Below, piece after piece: positions 42,350 to 54,012 of a stretch of 64,000 nucleotides of DNA. Source of the DNA: Okapia johnstoni (lineage: Eukaryota; Chordata; Mammalia; Artiodactyla; Giraffidae). The stretch lies in contig CM044310.1 in NCBI GenBank assembly GCA_024291935.2, forward strand, positions 86,355,213 to 86,419,212, written 5' to 3'. A program made the translations under genes and the position numbers. Numbering within the stretch: position 1 is the stretch's first letter; every line of letters begins with the position of its first letter. The notes under the pieces were generated by a model that was not told the origin of the DNA, made no database searches, and saw nothing but the letters and a program-made list of their open reading frames with translations.

Positions 42350-42460
42350 GTACGGGCGAGAACAGTGGGCTGGTTGAAGCAGAATCAGCACTTAATCTGG
42401 GTGACATCGGAAAAGTCACCGAAACTTCTGAGCCTCGCTTTCCTGCCGAGTGAGAATTCT
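42350..42460 (+). mobile_element. MIR SINE fragment
   Basis: 'ttaatctgggtgacatcgga', 'aaacttctgagcctcgcttt' is a sense MIR core, here with two CpG. Confidence 0.55.
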
Positions 42461-42464
42461 GTCC

Positions 42465-42620
42465 CAGGGCAGCTCTTCTCAGACCATAATATGCATACAA
42501 ATCACCCTGAGATCATGTCAAAATGCAGATCTTGGTTTGAGAAGTCTGGGAAAGGATCTGTGATTCTGCATTTCTCATAAGCTCCCAGATAATGCTGGCC
42601 CGTGGACCACACTCTTTGAG
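42465..42620 (+). mobile_element. MER3-like hAT DNA transposon
   Basis: 'cttctcagaccataatatgc', 'caaatcaccctgagatcatg', 'gattctgcatttctcataag', 'gtggaccacactctttgagt'. The pattern is a nonautonomous hAT element of MER3 type, shortened in the middle. Confidence 0.65.
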
Positions 42621-42689
42621 TGGCAAGGGCTTAGACAATGTTTACAGCGAACATCTGCTGCTTCAGCTCTAGCATCCAAGGATTAGGGC

Positions 42690-43115
42690 ATCTTTGTTCT
42701 CTCATCAATTACCTGATTTTCTTTTGGGAAGCATACACACTGTCTAGCAGTTAGGGCACCCAGGTGGGACTGATGCTGACCCTCAACCCTAATTCTTAGG
42801 ATGGGCCCATGTTTTAGGCCTAACCAATCAGGGCACTCCATTTCTGTGATTGGCTCATACGTGATCATGTGGCCCATGGCAGGTTACTATAACCTGACCA
42901 TATACCCATGGGAGGGCTTTTGCTGCTGCAGTCCTCTTAGCTGAGGTCACTTAACTATAGCTAGGATACTAGTCAGAGATTCTAAGAAGCCGTTGTATCA
43001 CATCATGGTAAACCCTACCTGCAAATAGAGAAGAGAACCAAGCTGAGAGATCAATGGCATCATTTGAACTCCTATATGCAGCCATTTGAAGGCAAGATTC
43101 CTGGCTTCTTTAGTT
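42690..43115. mobile_element. Possible ancient LTR-like repeat
   Basis: 'ggcctaaccaatcagggcac' and 'ctgtgattggctcatacgtg' followed by 'gagagatcaatggcatcatt' recall an old mammalian LTR-like repeat (two CCAAT-type words included). Weak. Confidence 0.3.
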
Positions 43116-43204
43116 ATACAAGCTAGTCATAAATGTAATGACTACAGACATGATAACACAAATTGCAGCTTCATTATCAATATTTTCTCCATCACTTACT
43201 TATT

Positions 43205-43415
43205 ATAGACCAGAGCAACATTTTTGTAAAGAGCTAGATAGTAAATATTCTAGGTTTATAGAACATACAGTCTCAGTAGGAAGGCCTCAATTCTGTGGCT
43301 GTAGCACAAAAGCAGCCATAGGTAATACAGAAACAAATGGGAATTGCCATGTTCCAATACATTTATTTACTAAAACAGGCATCCAACCCACAAGCTATAG
43401 TTTGCCAACCCTGCA
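43205..43415 (+). mobile_element. hAT-Charlie-type DNA transposon remnant
   Basis: 'ttttgtaaagagctagatag', 'gtagcacaaaagcagccata', 'ccatgttccaatacatttat' and the terminus 'tagtttgccaaccctg'. This is the pattern of a common nonautonomous mammalian hAT element. Confidence 0.65.
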
Positions 43416-43637
43416 TGTGCGCATGCTCAGTCGCTTCAGTCATGTATGACTCTTTGTGACCCTATGGACTGTAGCTCACCAGGCTCCTCTGTCCAAGGGA
43501 TTCTCCAGGCAAGAGTACTGGAGTGGGTTGCCATGCCCTCCTCCAGGGGAACTTCCCGACCCAGGGATCGAACCCATGTCTCCTGTGGCTCCTGTACTGC
43601 TGGCGGATTCTTTACTACTGAGCCACCGGGGAAGCCC
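43416..43637 (-). mobile_element. Bov-tA SINE at the end of a hAT element
   Basis: Antisense copy from 'tgcgcatgctcagtcgcttc' to 'gagccaccggggaagccc'. The flanks 'ttgccaaccct' (43402-43412) and 'ttgccaaagccct' (43638-43650) suggest a decayed target-site duplication. Confidence 0.94.
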
Positions 43638-43650
43638 TTGCCAAAGCCCT

Positions 43651-44822
43651 TGATTTGTAGTTATCTGCCAATTTCCAAGGCATAAATACTTGCACCATGG
43701 TTGATAGCAAGCTACCAGAGTAATGTCACTGAATGCAGAGCTGGGAAAGGATTAAGCACCAGCTCCCCATTACAAATAGTCTCTACCATAGAGATACCAT
43801 CGAGATAACTACAATAACATAGATGATAGTAACATGTAGTGAAATCATTAGGAAGTGATACATACGTTTTAAGTATTTACCTCCTTTGTCTTGATATCTT
43901 TTCTTTAATTGTAAGTTTATAAAGTTGACTTTTAATAGCATGTCTAACCCACAGTACAAGCCAGGTCCAGTGTGTCACTGCACCCTCTCTTAACTTTTTG
44001 AAAAGCTCAAAAGTAAAACAGAGAAGTCAGGATCCAAAGATATCACAACAGTAGATCAAAGTTTGGAACCGGATTAACGGCATCTTTAGGAATTGCAGTT
44101 TAAAATTCCAATGTATTAAACAAGTCCTTTTTGAAATGGTAATGCCTTGTACCTGAGTAGAAAAGACAATTAAGATAATGTGTTAATTTTCCCCTTGAAT
44201 CTGACAGTAATATTTTGATCCTGTTAATTATCCAGAGAACAGAAAATGTATATAATGTGAGAGCTCTGTGCAGAGCTAACATGCTTGCTGCCTGGTTAAG
44301 TAGGCACACTTATCCTATAATTAGCTGCTAGGAATGCAATTTCCATTCCTCCCTAAATACACCACTAAAAAACAAACCAATGTGGCGTTTCAGGGCCGCT
44401 CCAGCCTGGTTTTCCCCCTGGGACAGTAGCCAATGATTATTTACTAAAACTTATCCTCCTTTCAAAACTATCAGAAAATAGCAATCTGGCTGCTAATGAT
44501 TTCTGGCAGGTGAGGGTTAATCAATGCCCTAAGATCACCAAAAGACCATGTCATTATAGCCCCAGCATGCTTGCCTTCGCCAAGGGATAAACTTATCGAT
44601 GTCACTAGCTGAGCATTTTAATGAGAGTTCATTTCAAGAGGGCGACCTTTTAAGTGGGCAAGTCAAGCCGCGAGGGGGAGAAGGGTGGACCCAAAATTAT
44701 TTTCATAAAGTGGCAAGTAAGGTTTTTCAGCAAATAGTACAAGGTTCAGGACACTACTTTGTTTGGAATGGAAATTGTTTAACTGTGTATTTTATAAGAT
44801 GTTTTACATGTATTCCCTTTTA
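43651..44822. other. Unique DNA, candidate conserved non-coding block
   Basis: Repeat-free. The part 44180-44640 has 'gttaattatccagagaacag' near 44223, a 16-bp near-palindrome at 44262-44277, 'ctataattagctgctaggaa' near 44315 and 'tttccattcctccc' near 44339. No coding frame. Confidence 0.42.
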
Positions 44823-45509
44823 TTTTTGAGTATAGTTGCTTTACAACGTTGTGTTGGCTTCTGCTGTACAGCAAAGTGAATCAGTCACATGTATACATAT
44901 ATCCCCTCCTTTTTGGTTTTCCTTCCCATCTAGGTCACCACAGAGCACTGAGTAGAGTTCCCTGTGCTAAACAGTAGGCTCTCATGTCATCCATTTTACA
45001 CACAGTAGTGTATTTATATATATTAATCACAATCTCCCAATTCATCCCACTCCTTCTTCTCTCTCCCCTGTTGGTATCCATACGTTTGTTCTCTATCTCT
45101 GTGTCTCTGATTCTGCTTTGCAAATAGGTTCATCTATACCATTTTTCTAGAGTCCACATATATGCATTAATATAGGATATTTAGGGCTTCCCTGGTGGCT
45201 CAGCGAATCCCCCCACAGTGCATGAGCCATGGAGATGCAGGTCCAGTCCCTGGGTTAGGAAGATCTCCGGGAGGAGGGCATGGCAATCCACCCCAGTAAT
45301 CTTGCCTGGAGAATCCCCTTGGACAGAGGAGCCTGGTGGGCTACAATCCATGGGGTCGGAAAGAGTCAGACATGACTGAAGCGACTTAGCACACACGTGT
45401 GATATTTGTTTTTCTCTTTCTGACTTACTTCACCTTATATGACAGTGTCTAGGTCCATCCACATCTCTGCAAATGGTACAGTCTCATTCCTTTTTAAGGC
45501 TGAATAAAA
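44823..45509 (-). mobile_element. L1 LINE 3' end, antisense, split by a SINE
   Basis: Reversed 3' UTR: 'ttgctttacaacgttgtgtt', 'cagagcactgagtagagttc', 'agtccacatatatgcattaa', and after the SINE 'tttttctctttctgacttac', 'tttttaaggctgaataaaac'. 5'-truncated. Confidence 0.88.
45183..45400 (+). mobile_element. Bov-tA SINE inside L1
   Basis: Sense copy from 'gggcttccctggtggctcag' to 'gaagcgacttagcacacacg'. Flanked by 'gatattt' at 45176-45182 and 45401-45407. Confidence 0.94.
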
Positions 45510-45734
45510 CAACATCCTCCAACTTCTCTCCAGGAATGCTGAAAAAAGAGGTGAGCTCTTCCGTTAGAATGAATGGTAGCATTTAGGCTGTTACCTGAGG
45601 GTAATCTATAGCTACCCCCGGTATTTAATATGTTCTGTAGAAGCACAAACCATTTCTATCTTGTTTTATTCCTATCACATGTCTGTGTGTCTGATCTCCT
45701 CTAGTATTTTCAACAAGCATGCTAGGGTGGAAAC

Positions 45735-45880
45735 AACACTGGGTCTGGTTTCAGAACATTCAAGTTCAGGGTCTAACTCACTCTGTTTCTAATCGTGGGA
45801 CCTTGAGAAAGGCACGTGAGCTCTCCAGGCTTCAGGTGTCCACATCTGTGAAGAAGATCATCAGATCCTCAAGGAAGTGC
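45735..45880 (+). mobile_element. MIR SINE
   Basis: 'gttcagggtctaactcactc', 'gtgggaccttgagaaaggca', 'gctctccaggcttcaggtgt': sense MIR core. Confidence 0.6.
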
Positions 45881-46044
45881 TTTCTCAAACACTGTACACG
45901 GGTAAGGAATTGCTGTTTTTGTCTTTGGGATCCCTATGCGGAGGGGCCGGTTTGTAACCGATGCTTACAGATCTGCAGAAGAAATAAATGCATGAATGAC
46001 ACCTTCATTTAACGGTCTTCAGGCTTCAGCTGAGGCTGCGTGAT

Positions 46045-46300
46045 AGAGAGCTTGAGATCATGCACTTGGTTGGGGGGCCTGACTGCCCCCGACCGAATCC
46101 CAGCTCAGCTCCTGACTCAATGGCTGTGTGAACTTGGGTGAAGTTAATCTCTCAGTGCCTCAGTTTCTCATCTGCAAAATGGGAGTGTGATAATAGTTCT
46201 TCACTAGATGGTTACAAATGTAAAATGAGTTCCTATAAGTAAGTTTCTTGGAACAGTGCCTAGCACAGAATTAGTGCTATGTAATATGAAGTTTCATTGC
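46045..46300 (+). mobile_element. MIR SINE, well preserved
   Basis: 'gaatcccagctcagctcctg', 'tgaacttgggtgaagttaat', 'gtgcctcagtttctcatctg', 'caaaatgggagtgtgataat', 'acagtgcctagcacagaatt'. Close to a complete MIR. Confidence 0.8.
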
Positions 46301-46954
46301 TTTCATCGTGACATAGAAAATTTACCAAACAAAATACTATGTTCCACACTCGGCATTTAATATTTCAGACCTATTTTTCCTGGAAATTTGACATTAATAA
46401 GAAAATTTAGTTTCTCTTCTGAAGTTTGGCCTGGACGTGCAGGCCTTGATTGATGTATTACCAGTCTCTTGGTGGTCATCTGCTCTTGTTTTTCCTCTCT
46501 CTGTGGCTTAGATCTGCTCATGGGATTCGTTGCAGGGAACACAGGCGAGCCCGGGGCTTGGCTAAGACCAAGGGATTAGGGCTGTACTGTCTTGATGAAT
46601 AATGACAACAGTTGAAGTTCAAGTTAAGCAAGCTTTGTCAAGGTTGGGAATAATAGGATCACTGTTTCACAGACCAAACAGTTTGGCTGGTTGTTTTATT
46701 TTAATCCCCAAACATGGGCTTGCCCTATGTCCCTGAAGAAGTCCAGCTGCTTTCCCGGGGCCCTTTCTTCCATCAAAGCCAAAGCTCCACCTCTTGGGCC
46801 AGTGGTCGATGGCTCACACCCTCTCCTGGGGAAGCCTTCAGGGTATCTTCAACCTCCCTTTCAGGGCCCTGAGCCCACAGGAAAGGAACCTGTCACTGAC
46901 ACACCTATAATGGCATGCTCACGTGTCCATTCATCCAGCATTCATTCACCCCCC
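46301..46954. other. Unique DNA
   Basis: Contains the start of a 173-codon frame (46691-47212), which has no recognisable domain and runs into an L2. No gene called. Confidence 0.45.
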
Positions 46955-47130
46955 TTTGTCTGCAACATGCTCACATTCAAACATCCCTTCACTCCAGCTT
47001 TCAGTCCTTCCATTGCTCATTCATTCACACATTCATTGAATACCTTCTGTGTATCTGGCACTACTCCAGGCCATTGGAATATAATACTGAACAAGAAAAA
47101 GTGCCTGTCCACGTCAAGTTCACATTCTAA
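46955..47130 (-). mobile_element. L2 LINE 3' end, antisense
   Basis: 'gctcattcattcacacattc', 'accttctgtgtatctggcac', 'ataatactgaacaagaaaaa', 'cacattctaacaagctct': reversed L2 end. Confidence 0.65.
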
Positions 47131-47351
47131 CAAGCTCTCAGGTGATGCCCATGTGGCTGGACCACAGATCATGCTTCCAGTAATAAGGCACCAGATACAG
47201 AGTACTTCTTAAATGCCACACCCTCATAAACGAAAATGCCTTTTCTCGGATGCACACATCTCTGCAGGTGATAGTTGGTGCAGCAACTGGGTCAAAAATT
47301 ATTGGGCACAGGGGACATTCCTGGTTTCCTGAGTTTACCCTGCCTATTCTT

Positions 47352-47561
47352 TTTTAAAAAAAAAAAATATTTATTTTAATTGGAGGCTAATTACTTTACA
47401 ATATTGTAGTGGTTTTTGCCATACATTGACATGAATCAGCCATCAGTGTCATGTGTTCCCCATCCTGAACCCCCCTCCCACATCCCTCCCCATCCCATCC
47501 CTCAGTATCATCCCAGTGCACCAGCCCTTAGCACCCTGTCTCATGCATCGAATCTGGACTG
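47352..47561 (-). mobile_element. Young ruminant L1, 5'-truncated, with perfect 16-bp target-site duplication
   Basis: Reversed 3' end: T/A tail, 'ggaggctaattactttacaa', 'tttttgccatacattgacat', 'catgcatcgaatctgga'. Bounded by the exact direct repeat 'taccctgcctattctt' at 47336-47351 and 47562-47577. Confidence 0.93.
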
Positions 47562-47577
47562 TACCCTGCCTATTCTT

Positions 47578-49059
47578 AAACTCTTCTCCCAGAAAGGGAC
47601 ATAGAAGGATGCTTTTCTTTGACCCATATTTCTTACTGTAAAGAAAATATCTTAGCTTGTGACAGAGGAGTCACATCCTCATCTGACCCTCATATTTTTA
47701 GGACAGAGAGATGCAGCAGGTACTCCTGAAATCACACCTTTTCAGAAGTTCCTTATTTTATCTCTCAGTGAACATTTACTTTCTCCCATCCCAGTGCCAG
47801 GCATTGTGCAATCTTCTAGGAATTTAATGCTGAAGAAGGCAATTCAGACCTCTGGACCACTGAGCCACCAGGGAAGCTCCTGGGGACCAAACCAGGCAGG
47901 TCTTTTTTGGCCCCATTAAGGCCCGGGGGCTTCATCCAAAGAGCAATGAGAAGCCCTTAAAAGTCCAGAGGAATATAATAGCTCACTCTAGCTGTTGTGA
48001 ATTCAAAGGCCTACAGGGGACCAGTCTAGCTCTAGGGGATCAGCTGGGGGCTTCTGCAGTGGTCTGGGCAAAGAACTACAGAATTGGGGCTAGAGATGAT
48101 GCCTGGAATCACGAAAAGGCCTGAGAAGGGGCTGCTTTCACCCTCAGGCCCATCCTGGGCTGTACTTCCTCCTGGACCCTCTGCCCAGGTCAGCTATGCT
48201 CCATCCCGTCTTCTCCCTTTCAAGGGAGAGACCAGGGCCTTTCACCCTAGCAACCCTCTCTGGAGTCTAGTCCAGCGTCTGGCTCGGCCCTCAAGGACAA
48301 ACGGTCCAGATAATGCGATAAAACACAGAAATGGAAGCGGCAGGGGAGCTGCGAAGCAATGAATGAAGTGACAGCTGGGTTCATGCAAGTCGAATGTACA
48401 AGCGCTGAAAATCCGTGAAGACGCGATTCAGAAGTGCTGCATTATTAACTGGAAACACACTGGGACTCTTATTTAAGAGGCCTATGATGCTTGGGAAGCA
48501 AACTGGTTTCTCTAAGCCAAATATGTTAGGCTTGCACAGAGCTCACCAATATAATGATTTTTTTTTTTTAATTTTAGAGCTGAAATTAGATGCCGATATT
48601 TAAAAACGAAACAAAACATTGAGAGATTTTATATGAAAAACATGAATATCCAAATCCTCTTGGGGGAGGGGAGAGCCAAGTTATACCCATCTCAGGTGCA
48701 CAACAGGATTTCCCCCTCCATTTTCCAGTTACCACAGTCCCCACTGCTCCTTACTGCCTCCCAGCAGAGAGGCTGCCATCACTAGATCTACGTCATCACA
48801 CTTGTGTGGTTTTGTTCTTAGAGCCAAGAGAACTGTGACCTACTTCTCATCCCCTCATCTCTCTCCTTGGTTGGAAGGTGAAAGCTAGAGAGAGAGGGTA
48901 GTGAGTTTCAGCAAAAAATCAAAGCAAGTAGGTATTGATGGGAAAGGGTAGAATTTTTTTCAAGTACCATTTATTGACAATATGTAAACAAACTGTATCA
49001 GTCTTATTTTTTGTTTTGGAACCCTGCACTTGCGTTTGGGACTGCTGATCCAATCCATC
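47578..49059. other. Mostly unique DNA with repeat scraps
   Basis: 47770-47850 resembles an antisense L2. 47848-47879 ('ctctggaccactgagccacc', 'agggaagctcc') is a scrap of a reversed SINE head. 47930-48070 resembles an old unnamed repeat. An A/T run lies at 48558-48570. No domain in any frame. Confidence 0.4.
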
Positions 49060-49165
49060 TCTCTCACTGTATAGATGCATACATGTGGCCCAGACAGGTG
49101 AAGCAAGCTGCCAAAGATCACACAGCGTTAGAGGGCAGATTGGGACTGGAACTGGCAGGTGGAGG
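49060..49165 (-). mobile_element. MIR SINE fragment, antisense
   Basis: 'cagacaggtgaagcaagctg', 'ccaaagatcacacagcgtta', 'ggcagattgggactggaact': reversed MIR core. Confidence 0.65.
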
Positions 49166-49247
49166 TACAAACTGGCAGATGGGAGGAAGGTGGGGAAAAG
49201 GAAGATGACTGAAAGGTGGAAATAACAGAAGGACTACCTGGGCAGAG

Positions 49248-49462
49248 GGGCTTCCCAGGTGGCTCAGTGGTAAAGAACCCACCTCCCAATGCAGGACAAG
49301 CAAGAGATGGGTTTGATCCCTGGGTCAGGATAATCCCCTGGAGTAGGAAAAAGCAACCCACTCCAGTATTCTTGTCTGGAAAATTCCACGGACAGAGAAG
49401 CCTGGTGGGCCCCAATCCATGGGATTGCAAAGAGTCAGACATGACCAAGCAACTGAGCACAC
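49248..49462 (+). mobile_element. Bov-tA SINE with 12-bp target-site duplication
   Basis: Sense copy from 'gggcttcccaggtggctcag' to 'gaccaagcaactgagcacac'. Flanked by 'acctgggcagag' (49236-49247) and 'acctggacagag' (49463-49474), one mismatch. It has an extra 'acaagcaag' in the head. Confidence 0.94.
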
Positions 49463-49474
49463 ACCTGGACAGAG

Positions 49475-50211
49475 AGGGGTTAAGTGCCTGAGTTAGTAAG
49501 TGGAGGGACAGGAAGAGCTGGCAAGGAGGGACGGGAGAGAGAAGGAGGGTTCTCAAAAGTCCTGCATCCAAGGTTGTCTCTGGGGAAGTAAGACAAAGGT
49601 GGTGGAGAAGGACCAATGTTACTTTGGCAGCAGCAAGAGATACAAGAGGACCAGAGAGGGTGCCCCTCCAGTAAGCATGGTAAGAAACAAGGAGAACCTG
49701 CCCCGAATGGTATTTGCCAGCATAGGGCCACAGTAAGTAGATGGATGGTGAGGAAACTCGATCTAGCTAAAGTCTGACAGGCATGGCCTGGGAAAGCCCA
49801 GACTCAGTGCCTTTTGCCTCTTTGGGGGTCAGCACTGCTCCCCCTGGGACTTGGATTGGGAAGGACAGAGCTGCTGGGACCTCAATTAAGATTCCACTTT
49901 CTTGTTTTCAGTCAGGCAGACTTTGAAAGGGACACTTAAGACATCTAAATACCAATATTCCTTTTAGAGCAGTTAAATGGTTAGAACAGCCCCCAATGTC
50001 ACGCAAAACGTAACTTTCTTCTCTAGCTGGTTAGTTTTTAAGTTGAGACATGATCAAAAGTAATGGAAATAGATGACCATGTCTGTCACTCATAAGTTTC
50101 TCAACTGACTTATTACATTTGAAATTTCAATTTGACAGAGACTAAAACACACAAGCCAAGGGCAACAGACAAAAGGACCAATAAACTGAAATCAGGATCT
50201 AGAAGAGGTAT
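49475..50211. other. Unique DNA
   Basis: G/A-rich at first (49480-49740). No gene or named repeat. Confidence 0.45.
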
Positions 50212-50378
50212 CTACATGCTCGTGTTTATTGAAGCATTATCATACTAGGAGACACAGAAGCAACCTAAATGCCCATGGACAAATGTGGTACAAACAATAG
50301 AATATTATTCAGTCTTAAAAAGGATGGAAATCTTGCCATTTGCAACAACGTGGATAAACCTGAAGGACGTTATGCTGA
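50212..50378 (+). mobile_element. L1 LINE internal 3' fragment
   Basis: 'gaagcaacctaaatgcccat', 'agaatattattcagtcttaa', 'aaaggatggaaatcttgcca', 'acgtggataaacctgaagga': the part of L1 at the ORF2/3' UTR border, sense. No tail remains. Confidence 0.82.
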
Positions 50379-50644
50379 GTCTGGACAGTTAACCACCCAT
50401 GACAGTTAACTAACCCTCTCAACTTGTCTTCATAGTTCTAACAGCCTATCAAAACGCAAGCACAGGGTATGCATTCAAACGATTGCCTGACTCTCAAATT
50501 ATATCATCCTGCTTAAATTTTAAGATCTAAAGGTGTCAAATAGTTTAAAGGATGCTTCCATTACAAAGTGACACTTGTCTGCAAGTCTCAGATCCCCAAA
50601 GAGCATTTTCCCCAGAGACTCCAACTAGTGTACCTGTTACAGTT

Positions 50645-50876
50645 GTTTTAGTTGCTAAGTCGTCATGACTCTTTGTGACCCCATGGACTGTATATAGCCC
50701 ACCAGGTTCCTCTGGCCATGGGATTTTCCAGGCAAGAATACTGGAATGGGTTGCCATTTCCTTCTCCAGGGGATCCTTCTCTCCAAGATCCAGGGGATCT
50801 TCTCAACCCAGGGATTGAACCTGCGTCTCCTTCATTGGTAGGCGGTTCTTTACCACTGAGCCACCAGAGGAGCCCC
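50645..50876 (-). mobile_element. Bov-tA SINE with internal duplication
   Basis: Antisense copy from 'tgttttagttgctaagtcgt' to 'gagccaccagaggagcccc'. The words 'ccaggggatc' and 'ttctc' are doubled around 50767-50803, a small tandem duplication. 50379-50644 holds unique DNA. Confidence 0.93.
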
Positions 50877-51527
50877 ATAGTATACCATTAATGATTATGA
50901 CCATAGCTCTGGGTCATCAAGAAAGGTAAGGTTAAAACCCAAGAAAAACAAACAGAAAGAAAACAAAAAGAAAAAGGAATGTGTAATCATCAAAAACTAT
51001 TGAGAAAAAATTCCCCAGCTCTTATATGTCTAAAGTCGAATTATCTGGAAATTGTACTCATGTGAAACATCTTACTCCCATTGATACCAGATTAAGGAGG
51101 TCTTCTTTACATTATCTCAGATGAATAAAGCACTGTTTCATTGTTTCTCAAAGCATCTGTAAGAGCCTGGTGACAGAGGAAGTATCTGCATTTGAAAGGA
51201 AGTCTTAAGGGGCTGTGAAGTCTCAGGAAGGTTCTTAAATGACCTAACCAGATGTTTTGAAGCCTGATACACCCTTAACCCAAACTGAAATTCATAACAA
51301 AGTCAAAAGCAATACAGTCAAATTGATTCCAAAATGCCTTTTTCTAACAAATCTAACTGTTTACACAAAATGACTTTAGGAGAAACTCATTCCAACCTGA
51401 GAGAGACTATATGATCATGGAAACAATGGGATGCTTTATTAAGTATGAAGAGGAAATGAAACTAAAAATTCAGGTAAGTCCTTTGTGCTGGCTAAATTAA
51501 GAATCCATATTTCTTAGGCTGCATAGA
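50877..51527. other. Unique DNA
   Basis: A-rich near 50940-50985. No gene or named repeat. Confidence 0.5.
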
Positions 51528-51958
51528 ATCATGGTTAAGAGCCAGAGCCTATAGCCAGACTGCTGTTATTAAACTCCAAGCTCTACCACTTGCTAACTGG
51601 GTGACCTTGGGAAAGTTACTTGTTCCCTTTGAGCCTCAGTTTTCTTACCTGTAAAATGGGAATAAAAATGGTATCCACTTCATGGGGATGTTGTATGGAT
51701 TAAATGAGATACCAAGGGTTCAGATGGTAAAGAATCTTCCTGCAATGCAGGAGACCCAGGTTCAATCCCTGGGTTGGGAAGATTCCCTGGAGAAGGGAAT
51801 GGCAACCCTCTCCAGTGGGAGAATTCCACTGGACAGAGGAGCCTGGTGGGCTACAGTTCATGTGGTCACAAAGAGTAGGACATAACTAAGCAAATAACAC
51901 TTTCACTTTCACTGTGCCTAGAACATAGTAAATGATCGGTAAATTTTAACTATTGGAA
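51528..51958 (+). mobile_element. MIR SINE, split by a Bov-tA SINE
   Basis: Left part 51528-51713: 'ctaccacttgctaactgggt', 'gaccttgggaaagttacttg', 'tgagcctcagttttcttacc'. Right part 51912-51958: 'tgtgcctagaacatagtaaa'. A clear and nearly complete MIR with a younger insertion. Confidence 0.82.
51714..51911 (+). mobile_element. Bov-tA SINE, head-truncated
   Basis: Sense copy from 'agggttcagatggtaaagaa' to 'gcaaataacactttcacttt'. The first part of the tRNA-derived head is lost and the middle lacks 'attcttgcct'. Confidence 0.92.
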
Positions 51959-52321
51959 TTATTTTATTTTTTTAGTATTAGACATATTATGTAGACAGTG
52001 AAGTGACAGAAAAACTGTTATTTTTTCTTTTTGTATTTAAATACAAGACATTTAAATTTTTAAAATATCATTTCAAGGAAGAAGAAGAGAAATAAGGTTG
52101 TCTATACCTCTCCACCCAAGAAATAAAAATCCTGGGGGAAAACGTGGTTCCTTTAGTTGATTAATTTTGTGGATGAGGAAGTTATTTAAATTTGAACGGG
52201 TTTGGTTTGGTACACCCCATTTGAGACATGAACCAAAAATGTAGAGAGAGAGTCATACAAAATGGTACTGAGCTGCATCCACACAGGTCTAGCCCTGGGT
52301 TAAAAGGACTATACAAAGTCA

Positions 52322-52490
52322 AAAGAACACCAGGCTGAGGTCTGGGTGCCTGACTTGCCTACTTAGTATGGTTTCACTGTTAACTTGTAGAATGACCCAG
52401 AAGAATCAAGTCAATTCTGCTCCCTGGGTTTCAACTTCCTCTTCTACAAAACCAGTGGTTTGAACTCAACGACCAATACGGTTTCTTCAG
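52322..52490 (+). mobile_element. MIR SINE fragment
   Basis: 'ctgaggtctgggtgcctgac', 'tagaatgacccagaagaatc', 'tgggtttcaacttcctcttc': diverged sense MIR. The 360 bp before it (51959-52321) are T- and A-rich unique DNA. Confidence 0.5.
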
Positions 52491-54012
52491 GCTGTTAACT
52501 GCTTACATGACTTGACTCTGGACTTGACCTCTAGCAGCACAACGGTTCTGGTCCAAATCTGGCCACACACTCCATCCACACTGGATGCCTCCTCAATTCC
52601 TGGTCTTCACGGACTCAGGCAAGGGATGTGAACACACAGTCCAAACCCACTGCTCCTCTGGGAGAAAGAGCTCAAGTACATGCTGTGTTGCTTCCAGTTC
52701 AAGTCACATACCCATCACACAGCCCCTGTTTATGCCGCTGGAGAGGAGGGTGGGAACCACTTTATTTAAAGCAGAGCTGAAGAAATAAATATTCGAGAAG
52801 CAATAGCTCATTATTTTGGAGGACTCTGGAATGAAAGTCCAAGGTAGAGGCACAACACAACAACCGTTAGCATTTCCATTCTGCAAAGACAATATATGCC
52901 AGGAGCTCTGAAATAAAGATAGTGTGATTCGTTTATTATTCCTTCTCTTTAAAACCTGCATTAATTCTGATTTCTATTTAAATAAGAATGATTAAATTTT
53001 ATCAGCTGAGATGGAAATATTGTGATAAACACTGGCTCGTGGCCAAACTAATCTCCCAAACCCACAGCTTACGGCCATTGTCTTGTATAGATATTTGAAT
53101 GGCAATGGGCTTTTATCAGTATTTCTAAAGGCACTCATTTAATTATGTGGTTGTAAGGATTTTCAAAACCCCAAAGAATACCATCAATACATATTCATTT
53201 CTTGGATTAATTCAACATTAACATCAGAAAATATTGTTATTTAAAGGATGCTGGTACTTGTTTCTGCTTTTGCAAAAAACAAGGCATCCAGTCCTGGTTG
53301 CAATGGTGTCTTTTGAAGCATTCTGTCAAACTGAAACCACGAAAATGCAACGCACAGTGAGGTAAGGCTAGAATTTAGAGTTACAGGGATTAGAAGGAGG
53401 GCTCACAAGTCTTTAACAAAGAATACTTCATAGAGGCTGGGCTGTAGCAAGGAAAAAACCTCTGAACTAGGAAGTTTGTACGCATGCATGGATCTTGTCA
53501 ATCAAATGTAATATATTTGAAAGCCTCAGGAAAAAAAAAAATCAAGGGCAGGGGCTGTCTAGGTGCTTCCTGCCCCAAATTTCCATACCCAGAAACTTGA
53601 GTGATCTAGATTTCATCACCATAGGGGATACCGCGTTTCTTCAAGAACTGATAAAAGATACAAAAATACACCTGACATGTTTAGCATTAATGTTTCCTCT
53701 AAGGTAGGTCTTCATTTTTCAACATTATGATGAATCTGTTTGGGAAGCAAAGACTCACATTATAACTTAAACTGGAGGGTTCTTCTTGTATAAGGTTGGC
53801 TGAACAGGACAACTCCATTCATTGCAACTGAGACCCACATGGTTTGCATTTGCAAACTCAACACCTATTTCTCTTTTTAAATGTGTCTTGCAACTTGACC
53901 AAACCACCAGGTAGTTCCTTCTGTGCTGATCCTATCAGGGGGAGCCAGGTATAGAGAGAGGAGGAGAGAGATGGGGGACGGAAATGAGCCATTTGTCAAT
54001 TTTGCTAACACC
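52491..54012. other. Unique DNA, candidate conserved non-coding block
   Basis: 1.5 kb without a recognised repeat. The part 52760-53260 has 'atttaaagcagagctgaaga', 'aataagaatgattaaatttt', 'actcatttaattatgtggtt'. An A-run lies at 53531-53541. No coding frame with a domain. Confidence 0.42.

Noticed and set aside
45900..46015. Possible exon with 'ggtaag' donor-like word
   Set aside because: Donor-like words are common; no acceptor, frame or protein similarity supports it.
46691..47212. 173-codon open frame on the + strand
   Set aside because: Runs through an antisense L2; low-information Ser/Pro/His composition and no recognisable family.
49128..49616. 162-codon open frame on the - strand
   Set aside because: Its middle is translated antisense of a Bov-tA SINE and its start is C/T-rich unique DNA.
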